Part shown: positions 8,766 through 16,910 of the stretch, one piece after another
Layout: the number at the start of each line of letters is the position of its first letter
How positions within the stretch are numbered: position 1 is the first letter of the stretch
NCBI RefSeq assembly: GCF_004217545.1
Contig: NZ_SHKY01000001.1
Span: forward strand, 3,720,001 to 3,784,000
Origin: Krasilnikovia cinnamomea
Lineage (GTDB): Bacteria > Actinomycetota > Actinomycetes > Mycobacteriales > Micromonosporaceae
Length of the DNA stretch: 64,000 nucleotides
Direction of reading: 5' to 3'
Translations under genes and position numbers: made by a program
Notes under the pieces: model-generated
Databases searched by the model: none
Told to the model about the DNA's origin: nothing
What the model saw: the letters and a program-made list of their open reading frames with translations, nothing else

Positions 8766-9997
8766 GCGCGCCGCTCGGGCCCGCCCTCACCGCACAGGTC
8801 CGCCGGAGGTTCGCCGCCGCCGGAGTCGAAGCGACGCCCGCCGCGGTCGTCACCGCGGTACGCGGCGAACCCGTGGCGGCGGTCCTCGGCGACACGACCC
8901 TTCTGCGCCTCGCCGACCAGGTACGCGACCACCTGGTCGGCGCCGGACCGCTCGCCCCGCTGCTCGCCGACGACCAGGTCACCGACGTCCTCGTCAACGG
9001 CCGGGAGGTGTGGGTGGACCGCGGACAGGGTCTGCGCCGGGTGCGCGTGGACGTCGGCGGGCCGGATGACGTGCGCCGCCTCGCCCAGCGGCTCGCGGCC
9101 GCCTGCGGGCGGCGGCTCGACGACGGCCAGCCGTACGCCGACGCCCGCCTGCCCGACGGGACACGGCTGCACGCCGTCCTGCCGCCGGTCGCCACGGGCG
9201 GGCCGTACCTGTCGCTACGTACCTTCCGGCACCGCCCGTACACCCTTGCCGAACTGGTGGAGCACGGCACCGTACCGGCCGTGGTGGCGCCGTTGCTGGG
9301 CGCCGTGGTGGCCGCCCGGCTCGCGTATCTGGTGGTGGGCGGCACGGGCAGCGGCAAGACGACCCTGCTCGGCACCCTGTTGGGGCTGGTCCCGCCCACC
9401 GAGCGCATCGTGCTCGTCGAGGACGCGGCCGAACTGCGCCCGGTCCACCCGCACGTCGTCGGATTGCAGGCGCGCACCTCCAACGTCGAGGGTGCCGGAG
9501 CGGTCGACCTGACCGATCTGGTCCGCCAGGCGCTGCGCATGCGACCCGACCGCCTCGTGGTCGGCGAGTGCCGGGGTGCCGAGGTGGTGGATCTGCTCGG
9601 CGCACTCAACACCGGGCACGACGGCGGGGCGGGCACGCTGCACGCCAACACCCCCGCCGATGTGCCCGCGCGCCTCGAAGCCCTCGGCATGCTCGGCGGC
9701 CTGTCCCGGGCCGCCCTGCACGCCCAGGTGCTGGCCGCGCTCCAGGTGATCCTGCACGTCCGGCGCACCGGTTCCGGCCGCGTGCTGGAATCGGTCAGCG
9801 TCCTGCGACCGGCGGGCGAGCGCCACCTGGCGACCGTCGTACCGGCGTGGCGGCGCGTGCACGGCACCGGGTCGGGAGCAGCGGTGCTCGCCCGGCTGCT
9901 GGCCGAGCGAGGTACGCCCGCCCCGTCGGTACTGGCAGATCCGGCGCCGGTGCGTTCAGGCGTCGGAGCACCACCGTCCGGCCGGGGCCGGGTATGA
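8762..9997 (+). CDS. tadA: TadA/CpaF-type secretion ATPase
   Basis: This is the 411-aa hexameric traffic ATPase of the type II/IV secretion superfamily, the motor for Flp-type pilus assembly on the cytoplasmic face of the membrane. Walker A is GGTGSGKTT (about 193-201), the Walker B region is RLVVGECRG (about 264-272), with Asp/His boxes between and GTLHANTP after. The start ATG 8762 overlaps the CpaE-like stop. The same frame stays open far upstream (to 7454), but that part is Arg/Pro-rich shadow sequence. It ends in an ATGA overlap with tadB. Confidence 0.95.
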   Translation: MSAPLGPALTAQVRRRFAAAGVEATPAAVVTAVRGEPVAAVLGDTTLLRLADQVRDHLVGAGPLAPLLADDQVTDVLVNGREVWVDRGQGLRRVRVDVGGPDDVRRLAQRLAAACGRRLDDGQPYADARLPDGTRLHAVLPPVATGGPYLSLRTFRHRPYTLAELVEHGTVPAVVAPLLGAVVAARLAYLVVGGTGSGKTTLLGTLLGLVPPTERIVLVEDAAELRPVHPHVVGLQARTSNVEGAGAVDLTDLVRQALRMRPDRLVVGECRGAEVVDLLGALNTGHDGGAGTLHANTPADVPARLEALGMLGGLSRAALHAQVLAALQVILHVRRTGSGRVLESVSVLRPAGERHLATVVPAWRRVHGTGSGAAVLARLLAERGTPAPSVLADPAPVRSGVGAPPSGRGRV

Positions 9998-10941
9998 CCC
10001 TCAACCGGTTGCTGCTGGCCACCTGCCTCGTCGCCGGTGCGCTGGTCGTGGTGTGGCCCAGCATGCGTGCGACCCGACACCGGCTCAACCCGTCCATGGG
10101 GGCGACCGGCCACCCAGCGCGCTGGACCCGAAATCGTCGTGAGACGGCCGACGGCGGGCACCGTTCCGTTCCCTTCCTGGTGACCCTGAGTTCCGCCGCT
10201 CAGGCGTGGGTGACAGCCCTTGCCGTTCGTCCGGTCCGTGCTGTCGCCGTCTCGGCCGGGGCGGTGGCCCTCGCGGCCTGGTTGCTGGCCGGGCTGGTCG
10301 CCGGGCTGATCGCAGCGGTCTACGCGGGCCTCGGGTGCCGGGCGCTGACTCGCGGAGTGGCCCGGCGGCGATCGGCCGCCGCCCACGCCCGCGCACTGGA
10401 CGACCTCTGCGCGCTGGCCGCCGATCTGCGGGCCGGAATGCCGCCACCCCTGCCGGCATCCGGTGGATCACCGGCTATCGCATCCGCCGAGCCGCGCGGC
10501 CGTGGTCCGGCTGCCCTGTTACCCGCCGATCCCGAGCAGCGACGTGCCCTGTTACCCGCCGATCCGGAGCAGCGACGTGTGCCGTTGCCCGCCGATCCAG
10601 GGCTGCGACGCATCGCCGAGCTGACCGACGCGGTGTGGCGCCTCGCGGAGCGCACCGGAGCCCCCGCCGCCGACCTCGTCGAACGACTCGAAGCCGACGC
10701 CCGCGCCGGGGTCCGGGCCCGCGCCTCGGCAGCCGCGCAGTCCGCGGGCGCCCAGGCCACCGCCCTGCTGCTGGCGGCCCTACCCCTGGGCGGCATCGCA
10801 CTCGGCTACGCGATCGGCACCGACCCCCTGCGCGTGCTGCTACACACCCCGCTCGGGATGGGCTGTGCGCTCGGCGCCGCGGCGCTGCAATGTGCCGGCC
10901 TGCTCTGGGCCGACCGCCTGACGGCAGGGTCCACGCGATGA
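9994..10941 (+). CDS. tadB: TadB-like inner-membrane pilus assembly protein
   Basis: The 315-aa product is a TadB/GspF-type membrane protein with an N-terminal helix (about residues 4-22), a helix pair near 80-110 and a C-terminal pair (about 250-310). It forms the membrane platform with TadC for the TadA motor. The start ATG 9994 overlaps the tadA stop. The cytoplasmic part carries three tandem 11-residue repeats (LLPADPEQRRA type), absent from typical family members as far as I know. The gene stops at 10941. Confidence 0.88.
   Translation: MTLNRLLLATCLVAGALVVVWPSMRATRHRLNPSMGATGHPARWTRNRRETADGGHRSVPFLVTLSSAAQAWVTALAVRPVRAVAVSAGAVALAAWLLAGLVAGLIAAVYAGLGCRALTRGVARRRSAAAHARALDDLCALAADLRAGMPPPLPASGGSPAIASAEPRGRGPAALLPADPEQRRALLPADPEQRRVPLPADPGLRRIAELTDAVWRLAERTGAPAADLVERLEADARAGVRARASAAAQSAGAQATALLLAALPLGGIALGYAIGTDPLRVLLHTPLGMGCALGAAALQCAGLLWADRLTAGSTR
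10513..10611 (+). repeat. Three 33-bp in-frame tandem repeats inside tadB
   Basis: The first two units (10513-10545, 10546-10578) differ at one base; the third (10579-10611) is diverged. They encode the 11-aa repeats of the TadB cytoplasmic region. Confidence 0.85.
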
Positions 10942-10976
10942 CCCGTTCCGGCGGGCCGAGGAGGGCGGCCGGGTGA
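10938..10976 (+). other. 12-codon mini-ORF linking tadB and tadC
   Basis: ATG 10938 overlaps the tadB stop (ATGA) and reads MTRSGGPRRAAG to a TGA at 10974 that overlaps the tadC GTG (GTGA). It contains the GAGGAGGG ribosome-binding site for tadC. It probably maintains translational coupling rather than making a functional peptide. Confidence 0.5.
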
Positions 10977-11680
10977 CGGTCCTGCTGGTCGCCGCTGGGG
11001 CGGTAGTCGCGGTGTCGATGCTGCGTCGGCGCCGGGTCAGCGGACACCGCCTGGCCCGGCTACGCCATACCGCCGCGCCCCGGCGCGCCCGCGACCCGCG
11101 GCTCCTGCTCGCCGCAGCGTCCGCGCTGGCGGTCGCCGGCGTGATCGGCCAGTGGTGGGGTGTGCCCATCGGCGGTGTCGTTGGGATCGCGGTGGATCGG
11201 TTCCTGCGCCGCAGGCAGCCCGCGGCGGTGCGCGCCGCCCGGCTGCGTGCCACGGCGGATTTGCCGCTGTGCGCGGATCTGCTGGCGGCGGCGTTGCGCG
11301 CCGGTGCGCCCGTCGACCGGGCCGCCGGTGCGGTGGCGGATGCGCTCGACGGCCCGCTCGGCCAGCGGCTGGCGTGTACGGCACGATCCCTGCGGCTCGG
11401 CGCCGACCCACCCGAGGCCTGGGCGCACCTGTCCGACGTGGACGGCGCGCAGCGCCTGGTCGCCGCGGCGATCCGTTCCAGCGCCAGCGGTGGCGCGCTC
11501 GCCGGTGCGCTCGTGCGGCTCGCCGACGACCTGCGCGCCGACCGCGCGATCGCGGCCGAATCAGCGGCCCGGCGAGCGGGCGTACTCATCGTCCTTCCGC
11601 TCGGGCTGTGCTTCCTGCCGGCCTTCGTGCTCGCCGGCCTCGTGCCGGTGGTCGTCGCCGTCCTCGGCGACGTGCTGTGA
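10973..11680 (+). CDS. tadC: TadC-like inner-membrane pilus assembly protein
   Basis: The 235-aa GspF/TadC-family protein pairs with TadB as platform of the Tad machine. It has an N-terminal helix (residues 1-14), a helix pair near 42-70 and a C-terminal pair (about 200-235); the cytoplasmic part contains ADLPLCADLLAAALRAGAPV, typical of the family. The start is GTG 10973 behind GAGGAGG. The next gene follows after 33 nt with its own AAAGGAGG site. Confidence 0.9.
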   Translation: MTVLLVAAGAVVAVSMLRRRRVSGHRLARLRHTAAPRRARDPRLLLAAASALAVAGVIGQWWGVPIGGVVGIAVDRFLRRRQPAAVRAARLRATADLPLCADLLAAALRAGAPVDRAAGAVADALDGPLGQRLACTARSLRLGADPPEAWAHLSDVDGAQRLVAAAIRSSASGGALAGALVRLADDLRADRAIAAESAARRAGVLIVLPLGLCFLPAFVLAGLVPVVVAVLGDVL

Positions 11681-11713
11681 AACAGGGGAACACCCAAGAA
11701 AGGAGGAGATACC

Positions 11714-11881
11714 ATGCGCAAACTGATCGCCCGGCTCCGCGGTGACGCGGGGATGAACACGGCGGAGTACGCGGTCGGGACGTTGGCCGCGGTCGCGTTC
11801 GCCGGCATCCTGCTCAAGGTGCTGACGAGCGGCAACGTACACGCGGCACTGACCGCGGTGATCGACCGGGCGCTGAAGTGA
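11714..11881 (+). CDS. DUF4244 small pilin-like protein
   Basis: The 55-aa product has a basic N-terminus, the motif DAGMNTAEYAVGTLAAVAFA, and one hydrophobic helix. This is the DUF4244 family found in actinobacterial Tad loci. Like Flp pilins it has an AEYA-type motif in front of the helix and is the likely major pilus or pseudopilus subunit. A strong AAAGGAGGAG precedes ATG 11714, consistent with high expression. Its stop overlaps the next start (GTGA). No prepilin peptidase is in the window. Confidence 0.88.
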   Translation: MRKLIARLRGDAGMNTAEYAVGTLAAVAFAGILLKVLTSGNVHAALTAVIDRALK

Positions 11882-12246
11882 CCGCGCGCCGGTGGCCCGG
11901 CCGCGACCGGGGCTCCTTCACCGCCGAACTCGCGGCCGGGCTGCCGGCGCTCATGCTGCTTCTACTCGCGGGACTCACCGCGGTCGACGCGGTGACGACC
12001 CGGGCCCAGTGCGTGGACGCGGTCCGTGAGGGCGCCATCGCCGCCGCCCGTGGCGAGCCCGGCGAGGAGGCCGCGGCTCGCGTCGCACCTGGCGGGTCCA
12101 TCGTGGACGCCCGCCTGGACCAGGACACCGTCACCGTGACGGTGGTCGCGCGGGTTCGCCTACTGGGCGGCGGCCTGCCGGGCCTCACGGTGCGGGCAAG
12201 CGCGGTCGCCGCGCGTGAACCCGGCGGTCCGGCGGAGATCCCGTGA
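11878..12246 (+). CDS. TadE-like pilus assembly protein
   Basis: The 122-aa product starts at GTG 11878, overlapping the DUF4244 stop. A short basic N-terminus is followed by RGSFTAELAAGLPALMLLLLAGLTAVD, the TadE-type prepilin-like helix, and then an extracytoplasmic beta domain. It is a minor pilin candidate. It overlaps the following gene by GTGA. Confidence 0.88.
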   Translation: MTARRWPGRDRGSFTAELAAGLPALMLLLLAGLTAVDAVTTRAQCVDAVREGAIAAARGEPGEEAAARVAPGGSIVDARLDQDTVTVTVVARVRLLGGGLPGLTVRASAVAAREPGGPAEIP

Positions 12247-13016
12247 CACGATCAGGCACCGCCCCGGCCAGCGCCGTCCACCGCGGTGCCGCCGACGCGG
12301 TACCGGAGTTTCGGCGTCCGGCGTCGCGGCACGCGCCACCCACTTGGCGATGCCTGCGGCGAAGGGGTCGGCGAAGACGTGTCCCGCACCACGGGGACCG
12401 AGGTGCGGCGTCGCTGCTGGTGCTGGCGATCGGGCTGACGCTGGTCGCCGCCGGGGTCGCCGGGGCGGCGGTCGGGGCGGCGCGGGTCGGACGCCACCAG
12501 GCGCGGACCGCCGCCGACCTCGGCGCGCTCGCCGGGGCCGCGCGGACCGCCGAAGGCCCGGCGGTGGCCTGTGCCGAGGCAGCGCGCTTCGTGACCGCGA
12601 ACGGGGCGCGGCTCAGTTCGTGCGTCGTCGAAGGATGGGAGATCGTCGTACGCGCCGAGGTGAGCGTGACCCCCTTGCCCGGGCTGACCCGGCGAGCCTG
12701 GGCGGCGGCCCGGGCCGGGCCGGTGTGGGCACCGCCACCGGCCGGTCAGGCGCTGGCCGGCGCGGAAGCCGGGCGCCGGGTGAGGCTCTCCACGGGTGAA
12801 TCGGGCAGGGCGTCCAGGACCGCGTCCAGCACGGCGACCGCGGCTCCCTTGGCCAGCGGACTGTTGCCGTTGCCGCACTTCGGCGACTGCACGCAGGACG
12901 GGCACCCGCTCTCGCACCCGCACGACGCGATCGCCGCGCGGGTGGCGCGCAACCAGGCGGCAGCCGTGGCGTACGCCCGCTCGGCGAAGCCCGCCCCGCC
13001 CGGATGTCCGTCGTAG
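12243..13016 (+). CDS. TadE/TadG-like protein (Rv3654c-type) with long C-terminal extension
   Basis: The core (about residues 52-155) has RGAASLLVLAIGLTLVAAGVAG followed by a region with two Cys, the pattern of the 'helicase/secretion neighborhood TadE-like' family (TIGR03816). The start GTG 12243 overlaps the previous stop, but the first ~50 residues are Arg/Pro-rich and unusual. The frame continues to 13016, giving 257 aa against roughly 110-140 for the family. The last ~90 residues are antisense to the helicase C-terminus and look like shadow sequence. Either a real stop was lost and the convergent genes overlap by 271 bp, or there is a frameshift. Confidence 0.72.
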   Translation: MTRSGTAPASAVHRGAADAVPEFRRPASRHAPPTWRCLRRRGRRRRVPHHGDRGAASLLVLAIGLTLVAAGVAGAAVGAARVGRHQARTAADLGALAGAARTAEGPAVACAEAARFVTANGARLSSCVVEGWEIVVRAEVSVTPLPGLTRRAWAAARAGPVWAPPPAGQALAGAEAGRRVRLSTGESGRASRTASSTATAAPLASGLLPLPHFGDCTQDGHPLSHPHDAIAARVARNQAAAVAYARSAKPAPPGCPS

Positions 13017-15547
13017 ACGAACACCGTCGGCGCCTCGGTGTCGGCGTGGTTGGCGGTCGACAGGCCGCCGATGTCCCAGCGGTCACACGTCGCCATCAGG
13101 GGCAGCAGGCCGATCGCCGCATGCTCGGCCGCATGCAGCGCCCCCGGTACGTCGGCCGCCGACACTCCCGCCGCGTCCAGCGCCTGCGGCGAGATCGTGA
13201 ACCAGACGGCCACGGTCCGCAGCTCGCGTACGGGCAGGTCCAGTGGCCTGGTGTCGATCACCTCGCCGGTGCCGAGGCGCCGCCGCTGGTACGACACCAC
13301 CTGGCTGGTCACGTCCACCTCGCCGAGAAACAAGCCGACCGGCCCCGCGTCGACGTACTCCCGAACCTCGGCCACCGACAGGTTGGTGACATCGCGGGCA
13401 TGCGTGGAGAAGTCCGGTTCCGCGGCGTGCACCAGCGCCACGGCGTCATCCAGGTCCAACCGGTCCACCAGGTACGACACGCCCTGGTGCAGGTACACCG
13501 CCCCGGTGTGCAACTGCACATGCGCCGAGCCCGGGTCCACCGTGCCGAGCAGGCGTCCGGTCGCCGACTCGACGACCGACACCGGGGCGCCCCCGGTGCC
13601 GCGCAAGTCGACCTCGGGACGGCCGCGATGGGTCCAGTACCAGCCGGACGGGCGGCGCCGCAGCGCGCCCGCCTCGGTGAGCGCCGCGACCGCCTCCCGT
13701 GCCGGGAGAGCACCGAACAACTCCAGGTCATCCGGCGTGAGCGGCGCCTCGGACGCGGCACAACACAGCTGCGGGCCCAGCACGTACGGGTTGGTGGGGT
13801 CCAGCACGGTCGCCTCGACGGGGCGGCCGAACAGCGCCTCCGGATGGTGCACGAGGTAGGTGTCCAGTGGATCGTCGCGGGCCACCAGCACCGCGAGGGC
13901 CTCCCCGCCGCTGCGCCCGGCCCGCCCCGCCTGCTGCCACAGCGACGCCCGGGTGCCCGGGTAGCCACAGATCAGCACCGCGTCCAGGCCGACCAGGTCA
14001 ACCCCGAGCTCCAACGCGTTGGTGGAGGCCAGCGCGAGCAGTTCGCCGGTGAGCAGTGCCCGCTCGATGGCGCGCCGGTCCTCCCGCAGGTAACCCCCGC
14101 GGTACGCGGCCACCCGGTCGCCCAGCCCCGGCACGGCCTCGTCGAGGGCTCGCCGCGCCATGCTCGCCACGACCTCGGCGCCCCGCCGGGAGCGCACGAA
14201 CGCCAGCGTACGGGTGCCCGCGACGACCGCCTCGGTGAGCAGGTCGGCGGTCTCGCGCAGCGCGGAACGACGCACCGGCGGCAGCTCCACGGCGTACCCC
14301 GCGTCTCCGTCACCCTCGACCCGGTCGTCGGCCCTGTCCCCGTCTGCTTCAACGCGGTCGTCGGCCCCGTACCCGGTGGCCTCGACGATCCCGGCGCTCG
14401 CGGCCTGGCCGTCTGCTGCGGGCTGGCCGTCTGCTGCGGCCGGGGCAGGATCGGCGCCGGTCCCGCTGCGGCGGCCGGTCCCGCCGGACTGCGCGTCGTC
14501 CTGCCCGACGAGGGGGTCGGGTGCCGTCCGTGGCCGGATCGGTTCCGGTCCCGGATCGGGCGGCAGCAGCGGGGGCTCCCACAGGGCGAAGGTCACCGCG
14601 CCACGCGGGGACGCGTCCTCGGTCACCGCCACCACCGGCAGCCCGGTGAGCCGCGACGCGGTGTCCGCTGGATCCCCCGACGTGGCGGACGCCAGCACGA
14701 ACGTCGGCCGGCCGCCGTACCGGGTGGCGGCGCGTCGCAGGCGGCGCAGCACGTGTGCCACGTGGGAGCCGAACACGCCCCGGTAGGTGTGACATTCGTC
14801 GATCACCACGTAGGTGAGCCGGCGCAGGAAGACGCCCCAGCGTGCGTGGCCCGGCAGCAGGGAGTGGTGCAGCATGTCCGGGTTCGTCAGCACGAACCGC
14901 GAGTGCTGCCGGACCCACTCCCGCTCCTCGCGGGCGGTGTCGCCGTCGAACGTGGCGGGGCGGATGCCGTCGAGTCCGAGCCGGGTGATCGCGCGGAACT
15001 GGTCGGCTGCCAGGGCCTTGGTGGGCGACAGGTACAGCACGGTGGCGCGCTGGTCGGCCAGCAGGGAGCTCAGCGCGGGCAACTGGTACGCCAAGCTCTT
15101 GCCGGAGGCCGTACCGGTGGCCAGCACGACGTGGTTGCCGCCGTGGGCCAGCTCGGCCGCCGCGGCCTGATGCTCCCACGGGGCGGTGATGCCCCGCGCG
15201 GCCAGCGCGTCGCGCAGCGCTGCCGGGGTCCAGCCCGGCCACGGCGCGGGGCGGCCCTCCCGGGCGGCCACCCGCTCGACGTGGGTGATCGGCCCGTCGG
15301 TCCCGCCTGGCTCACCAGAAAGAGCCCCGCCGGAAAGGACCCCACCGGCAAGGGCCCCGTCTGGAAGGGCCCCACCGGACACGGACTGGCCGAAGACCGC
15401 CCCGGCGGGAGGGGAGCCGCCGGAAACGACGCCGTGGGTGCCGCGACGCGGGGCGGTCCGGCCGCGGAACCGGTGCAACAGCTCAGCGGGCCCGAGTGCC
15501 GGTGGCCCGGTGGAGACGGCGCGGGCGGCGGTGGTCACGGCATGCAC
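12746..15547 (-). CDS. DEAD/DEAH-box helicase with DUF1998/Zn-binding C-terminus (MrfA/YprA-like)
   Basis: A 933-aa superfamily 2 helicase: Q-motif region near 125, Walker A GTASGKS (about 145-151), DECH (250-253), SAT motif (ASATSG), helicase C domain, and a Cys cluster [10 protein letters not shown] plus KCGN near 876-892. This is the MrfA (mitomycin repair) architecture and the TIGR03817 helicase that neighbours actinobacterial Tad loci. It has two low-complexity inserts: Gly/Ala-rich repeats at residues 40-85, and a ~90-residue acidic insert with ADDRVE repeats between the two helicase domains. It overlaps the TadE-like frame at its 3' end. A DNA repair role is likely. Confidence 0.93.
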   Translation of the reverse strand: MHAVTTAARAVSTGPPALGPAELLHRFRGRTAPRRGTHGVVSGGSPPAGAVFGQSVSGGALPDGALAGGVLSGGALSGEPGGTDGPITHVERVAAREGRPAPWPGWTPAALRDALAARGITAPWEHQAAAAELAHGGNHVVLATGTASGKSLAYQLPALSSLLADQRATVLYLSPTKALAADQFRAITRLGLDGIRPATFDGDTAREEREWVRQHSRFVLTNPDMLHHSLLPGHARWGVFLRRLTYVVIDECHTYRGVFGSHVAHVLRRLRRAATRYGGRPTFVLASATSGDPADTASRLTGLPVVAVTEDASPRGAVTFALWEPPLLPPDPGPEPIRPRTAPDPLVGQDDAQSGGTGRRSGTGADPAPAAADGQPAADGQAASAGIVEATGYGADDRVEADGDRADDRVEGDGDAGYAVELPPVRRSALRETADLLTEAVVAGTRTLAFVRSRRGAEVVASMARRALDEAVPGLGDRVAAYRGGYLREDRRAIERALLTGELLALASTNALELGVDLVGLDAVLICGYPGTRASLWQQAGRAGRSGGEALAVLVARDDPLDTYLVHHPEALFGRPVEATVLDPTNPYVLGPQLCCAASEAPLTPDDLELFGALPAREAVAALTEAGALRRRPSGWYWTHRGRPEVDLRGTGGAPVSVVESATGRLLGTVDPGSAHVQLHTGAVYLHQGVSYLVDRLDLDDAVALVHAAEPDFSTHARDVTNLSVAEVREYVDAGPVGLFLGEVDVTSQVVSYQRRRLGTGEVIDTRPLDLPVRELRTVAVWFTISPQALDAAGVSAADVPGALHAAEHAAIGLLPLMATCDRWDIGGLSTANHADTEAPTVFVYDGHPGGAGFAERAYATAAAWLRATRAAIASCGCESGCPSCVQSPKCGNGNSPLAKGAAVAVLDAVLDALPDSPVESLTRRPASAPASA

Positions 15548-15683
15548 TCTGTCACCGGTGTGCCCCGAACCTCAAACGGGTACGCCGGTGGGTGCCAATG
15601 CGTGGCTCAATGGTCGACGGTGGTTAGATTCGCTGGGGAGATCGGCTGGGTGGTGGGGACAGTCCCCGGCGGGAGGAGGACCG

Positions 15684-16055
15684 ATGGAGCTGTCGCTGGC
15701 GACCCGGACCGTCGCCGAGCACACCGTGCTCGAGGTGGGCGGCGAGGTCGACGTCTACACGGCTCCGCGGCTGCGTGAACGCCTCGTCGAGCTGGTGGAT
15801 GCCGGGGCCCGCAACGTCGTGGTGGATCTGGGCCGGGTCGACTTCCTCGACTCCACGGGGCTCGGCGTCCTGGTGGGGGCCCTCAAGCGGCTGCGTGCGG
15901 CCAGCGGCACGTTCGCGCTGGTCTGCGCCAAGGAGCCGCTGCTGAAGATCTTCCGGATCACCGCCCTCGACCAGGTGTTCCCCATCTATCCGTCGGTGGA
16001 GGCGGCGACCTCGGCGACCCCGGGTGAGCACCGCGGCAGCGGTCCGACGGCGTGA
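15684..16055 (+). CDS. bldG: BldG-like STAS anti-sigma factor antagonist
   Basis: A 123-aa STAS-domain protein with the phosphorylation motif [13 protein letters not shown] (Ser57). In Streptomyces BldG, dephosphorylated STAS protein sequesters anti-sigma factors and is needed for development and antibiotic production. The start ATG 15684 has GGAGGAGGA upstream; the longer frame before it is antisense to the helicase. Its stop overlaps the next start (TGATG), as for bldG and its partner. The neighbouring helicase and H+-PPase give the same order I recall for S. coelicolor SCO3547-SCO3550. Confidence 0.92.
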   Translation: MELSLATRTVAEHTVLEVGGEVDVYTAPRLRERLVELVDAGARNVVVDLGRVDFLDSTGLGVLVGALKRLRAASGTFALVCAKEPLLKIFRITALDQVFPIYPSVEAATSATPGEHRGSGPTA

Positions 16056-16492
16056 TGGCGACGGTTCGGCTGTCCTTCTCGCCCGCACCGGTGCACGTCC
16101 GGACGGCCCGGCTGGTGGGTGTGGCGGTGGCCCGGCGTGCGGGGGTCGCCGAGGAGCTGCTCGACGAGGTCCGCCTCGCGATCGGCGAGGCGTGTACGCG
16201 CGCCGTCGCGTTGCACCGCCAGTACGGCCTGCCCGATCTCGTGATGGTGGAGATGTCCGATTCGGACTTCTATACCGTCAGTGTGATCGACCGCGCGCCG
16301 ATCGAGGCCAGCGTGGGCCTGGCGAAACTGCCGCCCGACGAGCTGGCCGACGAGTCGCTGACCGACGAGGCGCTCACCACCGGTGTCGGCTTCGCGCTGC
16401 TGGCCGGGTTCGTCGACGACCTCCAGGTACGCCCGGTCGAAGAGGGCGCGGGCACCGAGGTCCGCATGGTCTGGCCACTCCACCGCCGCTGA
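16055..16492 (+). CDS. RsbW-like anti-sigma factor (BldG partner)
   Basis: A 145-aa GHKL/HATPase_c-type anti-sigma factor. The start ATG 16055 overlaps the bldG TGA; an in-frame GTG at 16052 is also possible. The N-box region reads EVRLAIGEACTRAV, where the metal-coordinating Asn of canonical RsbW proteins (EA-x-TNA-V) is Arg. The later part (TGVGFALLAGFVDDLQV) resembles the ATP-lid end of the fold. It probably binds a sigma factor and the STAS protein, but kinase activity is doubtful. Confidence 0.88.
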   Translation: MATVRLSFSPAPVHVRTARLVGVAVARRAGVAEELLDEVRLAIGEACTRAVALHRQYGLPDLVMVEMSDSDFYTVSVIDRAPIEASVGLAKLPPDELADESLTDEALTTGVGFALLAGFVDDLQVRPVEEGAGTEVRMVWPLHRR

Positions 16493-16910
16493 CCGTCGCT
16501 GCACCGTCACCTGCCCGACGGGTGATCTTGGTGTCTCTGGCGGGCGAATCCGCGTGTTGCCGGGCCTGGCCTGGAAGGACACGAGATGGCGCGGATCTTG
16601 CGTGGTGCGGCGAGTCGCCGACCGTTGGCCGTACATTTCGCCTAAAAAGGACACGCACAAGAAACCGCCGTATTGCGCGGACCCGACAGCCTACCCACGA
16701 ACGGCTTCGCTAACACAGCGGTAAACATCACCACGACACGGCCGGGTCCGGGTGTGACCGTCACCACCCACGGCCTATAAAGTACGCGAGTTATCAGCAC
16801 CTGCTCCTGGTCCCGCGTCCGCGGGGCCCAGTTGTCGTCTCCCCCGCGCGGGGATGCGTCCGGCGGTCTCGTCCACCGCCCGGGCGCGGTCGGTGTACAG
16901 GAGGACATTG
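16493..16910 (+). promoter_or_regulatory. Long 5' region of hppA
   Basis: About 420 bp with no gene. Base composition is less GC-rich near 16640-16680. A TATAAA at 16776-16781 follows an imperfect inverted repeat GTGAC-C-GTCAC (16754-16764), a candidate promoter/operator. CAGGAGGA at 16899-16906 is the hppA ribosome-binding site. Confidence 0.4.
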
